Positions 1 through 5,660 of a DNA stretch of 5,660 bases are shown here, one piece after another. A program made the position numbers and the translations under genes. The stretch comes from Erysipelotrichaceae bacterium (lineage in GTDB: Bacteria; Bacillota_I; Bacilli_A; Erysipelotrichales; Erysipelotrichaceae), in NCBI GenBank assembly GCA_017614055.1, contig JAGACP010000092.1:1-5660 (forward strand), written 5' to 3'. Numbering within the stretch: position 1 is the first letter of the stretch; every line of letters begins with the position of its first letter. Under the pieces are notes generated by a model. The model was given only the letters and a program-made list of their open reading frames with translations. It did no database searches and was not told the DNA's origin.

Positions 1-2839
1 TCCAGATCAGCTTGTGACAGTTCGGGCATATATAGTGAGGAGGCAGCGGATTGACCTCCGTGATGTTCGACAATGTAGCTACAAGGGAAGATCCTACGGA
101 TCCTCTCGATCCGACGATGTATCCGTCGTCGTTCGAACGCTTGACCATCAGATGACATACGAAATAAATGACTCCGTAGCCGTTTCCGATGATGGCATTG
201 AGTTCCGTCTCCAGACGCTTCTCGATGAAATCATCCAGCACGTCTCCGTATATCCTGTGGGCATTGTAGTACACGAACTCCCTCAGATACTCATCTGCGC
301 TTATGACGTCGTTCCTGCTGGTGAAAGGCTCTTCGATGATGTTGCACTTCCTGGCTACCGCGAAGGCATCAAGGATCTTCGGAGGCGTCAGCTCGACAGG
401 GAACGGCTTGACGTTGTCGCACATGTCGGCGATGAGATTCGTATTGGTCACGACGATCTCATGAACAAGCTTTTCGTCATCGAGCCATGCGAAAGCATCC
501 TCCATCTCCTTAGTATTCAGGAACCTCTGGTCAGGAGTGACGCTGTTCTTTCTCTTCTCCTTGTCGAAGATGTACAGAGGATGATGGCCTCCGTGTATAG
601 GCATGGCATTGATGTATACGTCCCTGAGGATCTTCTCCTCTTTCAGCACATAGTGGACGTCTCCCGTAGCCACGATGATCTTGTTCTGCCTTTTCGCCTC
701 ATCGATGATGTCCCTGAGGTACTGCATCAGCCTTTCCTTCGTGAACTGTCCGCGGTCCTCGTAAAGGAAACGGTAGTTCTCCAGAGGCTGCACCTCGACA
801 TAGTCGTAGAAAGACATGACCTTCGCCAGCTCTTCCTTCGATCTGGTGGAAGCCGTCTCGAAAAGCTCTCCGTTGAGGCATGCCGTACCTATCAGCAGAT
901 TCTCTCTGTGTTTATTGATCGTATCTTTGAAGACTCTAGGTTCCGCGATGAACTCCGAGTTCTCGTCTTTCGTATTGGCTTTGCCGAAGACCGCAAGCGT
1001 ATCGGTATTGGATATCGATATAAGCCTGAACAGATCCTTGAGACCCTTCTGGTTCCTGCACAGTACTGTCGTATGGAAAGCCCTGTTCCTGACGAAAGCA
1101 TCCTCGTCCTGGAAGTTCGCCAGTTCATTCAATGTCTTGACATCGTTCGAAGAAAGATCCTTCAGCATGAAGTTGAAAGACTGCGCCAGCACGTCGGCAT
1201 CATAGTTGGCCCTGTGGGCAATGTTCTCGTCGTAAGGGATGTTGTAGGCGCGGCACAGGCTTCCCAGAGAATGATATCTCCTGTTCTTGAGGATCGATCT
1301 GGAAAGATCCAGGGTATCGATGACAGGATTGGAAAGCTTTTCGCATCCTATCCTCTCAAGTTCGCTGTTGAGGAAGCCCACGTCGAACGACGCGTTATGA
1401 GCCACCAGTACTCTGTCCTTTACGAAATCAAGGATCTCGTCCCTGCATTCCGCAAAGGTCCTGGCGTCTTTCAGATTCTCGTCGGTGATATGCGTCATCT
1501 TCTTGGTCGTCTCCGACATTTCGATCGGAGGCTTGATGAAGAAGTCCTTCTGTTCGACGACGGTTCCCCTTCTCATCAGTACCGCACCGAACTCGATTAT
1601 GTAGTCGTATCTGGTCGATAGACCCGTGGTCTCCAGGTCGAACACGACATATTCCATCTCCGAAAGAAGACTGTCGTTCGGATTGTATACGATGTTCAGA
1701 TACGGGCTGACCATGTTCATCTCGCAGCCGTACAGGACCTTGAAATCCGCATCGGGATCGGCCTTCTTTATCTTTCTGTATCTGTCATACGCTTCATGGA
1801 AACCCTGCAGGCAGAGATGGTCCGTGATGGCCACCGCGCGGTGTTTCATCCTGTATGCGGCCTCCACTACCTCGCTTGGCGAAGATACGCCGTCCATCTC
1901 CGACAGCTTCGTATGGGCATGAAGCTCCACCCTTCTTTCTTCCGCATCGTCGATCAGCACGTCGATGTCGTCGATGAATTCCAGCTGGTCAGGTTCGAAT
2001 ATATAATCGTTCGCATAGGTGTCGAAACGGTAGTTGCCGTAAAAATACGCGCACTTTCCTTCCTTGTTTTCCTTGAGAGCCTTGAGACTGAATCTCTTTC
2101 CCTCGACGAACTTCACCACCACCGCATCGGTCTCGTCCTTGACGTAAAGCGTCTGGATCGTGATCCCGGTCTTGGTCTTTCTCTCGTCTACCTTGAAGAT
2201 CTTTCCTTTGAACTTGACGCCGCTCAGCCCGTCTTCAAGATCCTCGATCTTTATCTCCGTATATTCCTTCTTCCTCTGACGGTAGTAAGGCTTCTCGGTC
2301 TTTTCCTGTTCAATCTGAACTGCAGGCTGTTCAGGCTTCGCTGCAGGCAAAGCCTCCCTTTCCTCCACCTGGATATTCCCGATGACATTCTCCTTGAGCT
2401 TCATCTCGATGTTCCTGCGGTATCCCAGATCGTAGAAATACAGCTTGAGATCTTCAAGATCGTGGAAGTCATGTTCGTATTCGTTCCTGTCGGTATAGGA
2501 CAGTATGAAACCGTCTTCCCCTATGACGGGAACGCATGATCTGAATGAATGATTGTCATGATAGTAGGATTCCAGATAAAGGTTTATCTCCTTTATCGGC
2601 AGATCCTGGCTGCGGGCCTTGATGTACAGTTTGAGATTCTCCAGACCGTTCTTCTTTAGATAACTCAGAAGGTCCATGTATATGCCGTAGGGAAGCACGA
2701 CGTCGTTCTCCGCCTTGATGTAGGCGAAATCGAGACTTTTGCGGTACAAAACATCGACGACCCTGAAATTGTCAAGATAGGCCGCCTTCTCTTCTGTATA
2801 ATTGTTTTCCTCTATGAAACGGGAGATATCGAAATTCAT
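1..2839 (-). CDS. polC: DNA polymerase III PolC-type alpha subunit, N-terminal 946 codons (partial at window edge)
   Basis: PolC is the replicative DNA polymerase of low-GC Gram-positive bacteria, combining synthesis and 3'-5' proofreading in one cytoplasmic polypeptide. The minus frame is open for 946 codons and runs off the left edge; Bacillus PolC is about 1,440 residues. An N-terminal domain and a charged Pro/Glu linker (about 165-190) are followed by an OB fold (about 193-290). The PHP domain begins at ELHAHT and shows likely metal ligands H307, H309, D316, H341 and E373, resuming after the exonuclease with H589, C654, D727 and H729. The inserted DEDDh exonuclease has FDLET (D401, E403), VAHNASFD (D486) and HRANYDAD (H542, D547). 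The polymerase core has GSRGSVGSS from residue 910 and NPLPPHY, then CPNC, the first half of the zinc motif. The catalytic palm aspartates lie beyond the edge. The exonuclease insertion excludes DnaE. The ATG overlaps the rnc stop as ATGA, with no Shine-Dalgarno visible, suggesting translational coupling. Confidence 0.97.
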   Translation of the reverse strand, partial: MNFDISRFIEENNYTEEKAAYLDNFRVVDVLYRKSLDFAYIKAENDVVLPYGIYMDLLSYLKKNGLENLKLYIKARSQDLPIKEINLYLESYYHDNHSFRSCVPVIGEDGFILSYTDRNEYEHDFHDLEDLKLYFYDLGYRRNIEMKLKENVIGNIQVEEREALPAAKPEQPAVQIEQEKTEKPYYRQRKKEYTEIKIEDLEDGLSGVKFKGKIFKVDERKTKTGITIQTLYVKDETDAVVVKFVEGKRFSLKALKENKEGKCAYFYGNYRFDTYANDYIFEPDQLEFIDDIDVLIDDAEERRVELHAHTKLSEMDGVSSPSEVVEAAYRMKHRAVAITDHLCLQGFHEAYDRYRKIKKADPDADFKVLYGCEMNMVSPYLNIVYNPNDSLLSEMEYVVFDLETTGLSTRYDYIIEFGAVLMRRGTVVEQKDFFIKPPIEMSETTKKMTHITDENLKDARTFAECRDEILDFVKDRVLVAHNASFDVGFLNSELERIGCEKLSNPVIDTLDLSRSILKNRRYHSLGSLCRAYNIPYDENIAHRANYDADVLAQSFNFMLKDLSSNDVKTLNELANFQDEDAFVRNRAFHTTVLCRNQKGLKDLFRLISISNTDTLAVFGKANTKDENSEFIAEPRVFKDTINKHRENLLIGTACLNGELFETASTRSKEELAKVMSFYDYVEVQPLENYRFLYEDRGQFTKERLMQYLRDIIDEAKRQNKIIVATGDVHYVLKEEKILRDVYINAMPIHGGHHPLYIFDKEKRKNSVTPDQRFLNTKEMEDAFAWLDDEKLVHEIVVTNTNLIADMCDNVKPFPVELTPPKILDAFAVARKCNIIEEPFTSRNDVISADEYLREFVYYNAHRIYGDVLDDFIEKRLETELNAIIGNGYGVIYFVCHLMVKRSNDDGYIVGSRGSVGSSLVATLSNITEVNPLPPHYICPNCHKLIW
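2836..2839 (-). other. ATGA stop-start overlap joining rnc and polC
   Basis: The rnc stop codon TGA (2838-2836) shares bases with the polC start ATG (2839-2837). The preceding 20 bases contain no good Shine-Dalgarno sequence; the nearest purine run, GGAAAAG, ends 11 bases before the ATG and is a poor match. Reinitiation by ribosomes finishing rnc is the simplest way for polC to be translated. Confidence 0.8.
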
Positions 2840-3513
2840 ATCTGTGCCAGCTTTTCCAGAGCATCCTTCGCAGCGTTCTTCTGAGCCTGCTTCTTGCTGG
2901 AAGCGGATCCTCTTCCGTAGATCAGACCGTCGATCTTGACCACGACCTCGAATACGGGATTGTTGTTGGGACCTTCGACGGAGACCGTCTCATATACCAC
3001 CGATCTGCGCGAATCGGCCTGGATGTATTCCTGAAGTCTCGTCTTGTAGTCGAAAGTCTTCTCGTCGACTTCTTCGATGTGTTTTCCCATCAGCCTGTCG
3101 AGCAGTTTGAAAGCAGCCGCATTGCCCTGATCGAGATATATGGCTCCCACGAACGCCTCGAACATGTCCGCGATGATGGAATCGCGGTCTCTTCCTCCGC
3201 TTTTCTCTTCCCCCACTCCGAGCAGCAGAAAATCATTCAGTCCGTTTTCCCTGACTATCCGGGCAAGAGCCTTCTCCGATACCAGATTTGATCTCCTGGT
3301 GGACATCAGTCCTTCGGGAAGCTCGGGTTCGATATTGTAAAGGCGGTATGCGGAATACACCTGCAGCACCGCGTCGCCCATGAATTCAAGTCTTTCGTTA
3401 TCTTTGAAATCCTCATGCTCGTTGACATATGACGAATGGACAAAAGCCTGACTGATCAGTTCCTTGTCGCTGTATGATATGCCCAGATCATCGAGAAAAT
3501 CAAAGATTGTCAT
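2836..3513 (-). CDS. rnc: Ribonuclease III
   Basis: This dsRNA-specific endonuclease processes rRNA precursors and structured mRNAs, acting as a cytoplasmic homodimer with Mg2+. The 225-residue length is normal. The catalytic RNase III domain spans about 1-150 and contains the signature NERLEFMGDAVL (residues 39-50). By comparison with the E. coli enzyme the active-site acids are E40, E43, D47, E67, D116 and E119, all present; the second cluster reads ADMFEAFVGAIYLDQG. A double-stranded RNA-binding domain follows (about 155-223), with its conserved basic C-terminal helix (SSKKQAQKNAAKDAL). The ATG lies 14 bases after the recG stop and no Shine-Dalgarno sequence precedes it; this start fits the family because the first conserved helix begins immediately. 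A TATAAT ends six bases before the ATG. The stop overlaps the polC ATG. In Bacillus, rnc follows the fatty-acid genes and precedes smc, so this neighbourhood differs. Identification is secure. Confidence 0.97.
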   Translation of the reverse strand: MTIFDFLDDLGISYSDKELISQAFVHSSYVNEHEDFKDNERLEFMGDAVLQVYSAYRLYNIEPELPEGLMSTRRSNLVSEKALARIVRENGLNDFLLLGVGEEKSGGRDRDSIIADMFEAFVGAIYLDQGNAAAFKLLDRLMGKHIEEVDEKTFDYKTRLQEYIQADSRRSVVYETVSVEGPNNNPVFEVVVKIDGLIYGRGSASSKKQAQKNAAKDALEKLAQI

Positions 3514-3519
3514 GACTAC

Positions 3520-3525
3520 ATTATA
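3520..3525 (-). promoter_or_regulatory. Possible internal -10 element before rnc
   Basis: A perfect TATAAT lies in the 14-base recG-rnc gap, six bases before the rnc ATG, so a start from it would fall on the ATG itself. The hexamer 17 bases further upstream is GCGAAA, only three of six matches to TTGACA, and there is no extended -10 TG. It could be a weak internal promoter or a coincidence. Confidence 0.25.
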
Positions 3526-3527
3526 CT

Positions 3528-5519
3528 CTAGCTGATATAGTTTTTCGCAGCCAGTTGGCTGATTTTCTCATAATACTTCCTGTACTCCGGATCATCCTGA
3601 TTTTCGCTTATCCGATGTGCGTCTTTCCTGGCCGCATCGATGAATTTCGTGTCTTCCACCAGGTTGCCCAGGATGAATGCCGGTATGCCGCTCTGCCTTG
3701 TGCCCAGGATGTCTCCGGGGCCTCTTATCTTCAGGTCTTCATAGGATATCTCGAAGCCGTCGTTGCTGTCGACGAGTATCTGCAGCCTCTTCAGGACATT
3801 CTCGTCTCTGCTGTCGGTCAGCAGGTAGCACGTTCCTTCATAGTCCGATCTCTGGACTCTGCCTCTTAGCTGATGGATCTGCGAAAGACCGAACCTGTCC
3901 GCATCGTATATGACCATGACGGTGGCATTGCGCACATTCACGCCTACCTCTACGACCGTGGTGGATACTAGCACCTGTATCCTGTTCTCCTTGAAGTCGT
4001 TCATGATCTGATCCTTCTTCTGAGAATCCATCTTTCCGTGCAGGATGCCCACCTTGTAAGGACTGAACACGTCGATCAGGGATTCATAAAGACCCTGCGC
4101 GTCCTTGGCGTTATTGCTGTCCGACTTCTCTATGGCCGCCGCTATCAGATACACCTGTCTTCCCTCTTCCAGTTTCTTCTTTATGTCGTCCAGTATCGTC
4201 ACGATGCTGTTTCTTTCCACCAGATAAGTCCTGCATCCTTTCCTTCCCTGTGGCATGCTGGCGATGGTGGAGATATCCATGTCTCCATACAGAGACGAAG
4301 CAAGGGTCCTTGGTATAGGTGTGGCACTCATCAGGATGAAGTCGCAGCTGTCTCCCTTTTCCTTGAGAGCCTGTCTCTGCTTAACGCCGAAACGATGCTG
4401 CTCGTCCGCTATGACCAGACCCAGTTTTCTGTATTCCACATCCCTGGAAAACAGCGCGTGCGTACCGACGATCACATCTATCTCTCCGTCTCTCAGTTTC
4501 TCCTTCATCCGCCTCTCGCTGTCCATGGCGCTGTATATCACGCCTACTCTGACACCGAAAGGTTCAAGCGTCTTTCTTAACGATTCATAATGCTGCTTCG
4601 CAAGTATCTCCGTAGGAGCCATCAGCGCTCCCTGATATCCTGCCAGGTAATTCGCATAGAGTCCTATTACTGCCACCGCCGTCTTTCCGGAACCAACTTC
4701 TCCCTGTATCAGACGGTACATCGTCTTTGGCGAGGCAAGATCCTTCAGAACATCGTCCCTGGCGCTTTTCTGGTCCTCTGTGAGCTCGAAACCGAAAGAA
4801 TCGATCAATCTTCCGACCTCTTCCAGAGAGAAGACCTTGGCCTTCTTATCGCTGCTGGCGGTGTCATCCCTGAGTATCCCCAGCGCAAGATAAAACCTTA
4901 AAAATTCCTCGTATTTGAGCCTGCTTATGGCCTTTGCGAGCTGATTCCTGTCATGCGGTCCATGGATATACTTCAAAGCTGAACGATAGTCTATGAGATC
5001 GTGTTTCTTAATAAGATCTGATGGAACTATATCCTCTATCTCATCTTCGCATTTAGAGAAGACATGCTGTATGAGCTTCTTTATCTCATTCTGGCATATC
5101 CCCTCTTTCAAAGGATAGTAAGGTATTATCTGACCGGTCACATCCTTGGCATAATAGTTGGAAGCGGTGACCTTGTTGTTGCCGTCGTATCTGCCGATGA
5201 TGGTTATCCTCTCATTCATGTCTACGTTCCTTATCCACGGACGGTTGAAGATCGTAACAGATATGATCTGATCCTCATAGAGCACCTTGAACCTCGTCGT
5301 AGACAGCTTACCTCTTCTGAAAGTGCTCGGATAGCTTGCCAGTTCACCGACGAAGCAGACCTGCCCGTTGACGGTGAAATCCCTGTATGAAACGGCATCC
5401 ATCTGTTCATAACGGACAGGGTAATACGAAAGGATATCGAGGCTGTCATTCAGCCCCAGTCTCTCGCATATCTGCCTTCTTTTCGGCGTCAGTTTGAGCT
5501 CTTCCAGGTTCATCAACAT
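3528..5519 (-). CDS. recG: ATP-dependent DNA helicase RecG
   Basis: RecG is an SF2 translocase that reverses stalled replication forks and processes Holliday junctions and D- or R-loops. The 663-residue length is typical. An N-terminal wedge/OB domain (about 40-130, with FNRPWI at 91-96) is followed by helicase motifs: LTEDQ (246-250), Walker A GEVGSGKT (273-280, K279), APTEILA (301-307), the DEQH box (372-375), SATPIPRT (398-405), and motif V around STTVVEVGVNV (519-529). The C-terminal RecG-specific part is present as RGPGDILGTRQSGIP (599-613). Motif VI reads QLRGRVQR (550-557), with Gln replacing the usual Gly at 556. A stop lies in frame eight codons upstream, so the possible starts are ATG at 5519, TTG at 5516 and ATG at 5513, none with a Shine-Dalgarno sequence. 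Residue numbers here count from 5519, but 5513 fits the promoter spacing better. It heads the recG-rnc-polC cluster. The RecG C-terminal signature excludes PriA and Mfd. Confidence 0.97.
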   Translation of the reverse strand: MLMNLEELKLTPKRRQICERLGLNDSLDILSYYPVRYEQMDAVSYRDFTVNGQVCFVGELASYPSTFRRGKLSTTRFKVLYEDQIISVTIFNRPWIRNVDMNERITIIGRYDGNNKVTASNYYAKDVTGQIIPYYPLKEGICQNEIKKLIQHVFSKCEDEIEDIVPSDLIKKHDLIDYRSALKYIHGPHDRNQLAKAISRLKYEEFLRFYLALGILRDDTASSDKKAKVFSLEEVGRLIDSFGFELTEDQKSARDDVLKDLASPKTMYRLIQGEVGSGKTAVAVIGLYANYLAGYQGALMAPTEILAKQHYESLRKTLEPFGVRVGVIYSAMDSERRMKEKLRDGEIDVIVGTHALFSRDVEYRKLGLVIADEQHRFGVKQRQALKEKGDSCDFILMSATPIPRTLASSLYGDMDISTIASMPQGRKGCRTYLVERNSIVTILDDIKKKLEEGRQVYLIAAAIEKSDSNNAKDAQGLYESLIDVFSPYKVGILHGKMDSQKKDQIMNDFKENRIQVLVSTTVVEVGVNVRNATVMVIYDADRFGLSQIHQLRGRVQRSDYEGTCYLLTDSRDENVLKRLQILVDSNDGFEISYEDLKIRGPGDILGTRQSGIPAFILGNLVEDTKFIDAARKDAHRISENQDDPEYRKYYEKISQLAAKNYIS

Positions 5520-5549
5520 TATTTTATCAAAACAATAAAATTATGTTAG
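5513..5549 (-). promoter_or_regulatory. Predicted promoter of the recG-rnc-polC operon
   Basis: On the minus strand CTAACA (5549-5544, four of six matches to TTGACA) and TAAAAT (5526-5521, five of six to TATAAT) are separated by exactly 17 bases. TG one base upstream of the hexamer gives an extended -10, TGATAAAAT. The expected transcription start is about 5514-5513, which coincides with the second ATG of recG, so the message would be leaderless or nearly so. The elements interlock with the tRNA promoter on the other strand. No other promoter-like sequence fits in this 43-base gap. Confidence 0.6.
5521..5541. repeat. Perfect AT-rich inverted repeat in the recG/tRNA-Leu promoter region
   Basis: ATTTTAT (5521-5527) and ATAAAAT (5535-5541) are exact reverse complements separated by seven bases (CAAAACA). 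The left arm contains the recG -10 hexamer and part of the tRNA -35, so a protein bound here could affect both promoters. The size would suit a dimeric repressor site, but the arms are only A and T and could arise by chance in an AT-rich spacer. Confidence 0.5.
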
Positions 5550-5559
5550 AATAATAGCG
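5524..5559 (+). promoter_or_regulatory. Predicted sigma-70/SigA-type promoter of tRNA-Leu
   Basis: TTATCA (5524-5529, four of six matches to TTGACA) is followed after exactly 17 bases by TAGAAT (5547-5552, five of six matches to TATAAT). A TG dinucleotide at 5544-5545 gives an extended -10 (TGTTAGAAT). The predicted start is near G5559, leaving a leader of about four bases before the mature tRNA. This was found by eye. Its placement directly before a tRNA gene strengthens the call. Confidence 0.7.
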
Positions 5560-5562
5560 CAT

Positions 5563-5647
5563 CCTCTGATGGCGGAACAGGTAGACGCGCACGACTCAAA
5601 CTCGTGTGGGGCGACCCATGTCGGTTCAAGTCCGACTCGGAGGACCA
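5563..5647 (+). tRNA. tRNA-Leu (anticodon CAA)
   Basis: An 85-base class II tRNA decoding UUG leucine codons. The acceptor CCTCTGA (5563-5569) pairs with TCGGAGG (5637-5643) with one G-U pair; discriminator A is at 5644 and CCA is encoded at 5645-5647. The D stem is GCG/CGC with a loop containing AGGTAGA. The anticodon stem CACGA/TCGTG (5590-5594, 5602-5606) encloses the loop CTCAAAC, with CAA at 5597-5599. A short variable arm follows (GGG-CGA-CCC type), then the T arm GTCGG-TTCAAGT-CCGAC. The long variable arm, anticodon and A73 all agree with leucine identity. The first pair is C1-G72, whereas bacterial tRNA-Leu usually starts with G. It diverges from recG and seems to have its own promoter a few bases upstream. 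Any following tRNA genes would lie outside the window. Confidence 0.95.
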
Positions 5648-5660
5648 GAATATATTAAAA

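Noticed and set aside
699..1205. Small open frames on both strands inside polC (699-881, 816-1205, 892-1128)
   Set aside because: They are out-of-frame readings of polC coding sequence without ribosome-binding sites or recognisable motifs.
14..1621. Plus-strand 535-codon open reading frame
   Set aside because: It lies wholly opposite polC in the same codon register, its translation is not recognisable, and the minus strand carries all the conserved PHP, exonuclease and polymerase motifs.
1796..2539. Plus-strand 247-codon open frame
   Set aside because: It is antisense to the PHP and OB-fold part of polC, and the translated leucine/valine-rich text shows no family motif.
1..2839. Identification of the polymerase as DnaE rather than PolC
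   Set aside because: DnaE lacks the exonuclease inserted in the PHP domain and the N-terminal OB fold. Both are present here, along with the PolC-type GSRGSVGSS and CPNC sequence.
3514..3527. A transcription terminator between recG and rnc
   Set aside because: The 14-base gap contains no hairpin followed by a T run, so read-through from recG is expected.
4038..4580. Plus-strand 180-codon open frame and the overlapping frame at 4255-4590
   Set aside because: Both are shadows of the RecG helicase core on the opposite strand, with no recognisable protein features.
5648..5660. A terminator or second tRNA after tRNA-Leu
   Set aside because: Only 13 AT-rich bases remain, too few to show either.
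1..5660. CRISPR array, mobile element, defence or toxin-antitoxin system
   Set aside because: No direct-repeat array, transposase, integrase or small paired genes are visible, and the three housekeeping genes and the tRNA fill almost the whole window.

Overview
The window is a compact three-gene DNA/RNA-metabolism cluster on the minus strand, with a tRNA gene diverging from its upstream end. Reading along the minus strand the order is recG (branch-migration helicase), rnc (ribonuclease III) and polC (the Gram-positive replicative DNA polymerase III alpha subunit, which runs off the left edge of the window). A leucine tRNA with anticodon CAA lies on the plus strand at the right end.

Organism: PolC, with its proofreading exonuclease built into the polymerase chain, is typical of Firmicutes and Mollicutes (also Thermotogae and Fusobacteria). 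Base composition looks intermediate by eye, with frequent ATA (Ile) and AGA (Arg) codons and very few TTA, CTA or TCA codons in polC. A Firmicutes member is well supported. An Erysipelotrichia-like lineage is only a guess.

Layout: positions 1-2839 are the N-terminal two thirds of polC (946 codons: N-terminal domain, OB fold, PHP domain interrupted by a DEDDh exonuclease, start of the polymerase core, first half of a zinc motif). Positions 2836-3513 are rnc, whose stop overlaps the polC start in an ATGA. A 14-base gap separates rnc from recG at 3528-5519. The only real intergenic region is 5520-5562. It seems to hold two back-to-back, interlocked promoters, one for the recG operon and one for the tRNA, plus a perfect AT-rich inverted repeat. 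The tRNA is at 5563-5647, followed by 13 bases of AT-rich sequence.

How the genes fit together: the spacing predicts one transcript, recG-rnc-polC, linking fork repair, dsRNA processing and replication. No start in the cluster has a visible Shine-Dalgarno sequence. recG has a promoter-like -10 so close to its ATG that a leaderless message is plausible, rnc has a weaker version of the same arrangement, and polC appears to be translationally coupled to rnc. The proteins are standard families. The points worth a second look are the promoter architecture, the SD-less starts, a Gly-to-Gln change in RecG helicase motif VI, and the placement of polC behind rnc. I found no evidence of a new defence, mobile or biosynthetic system.
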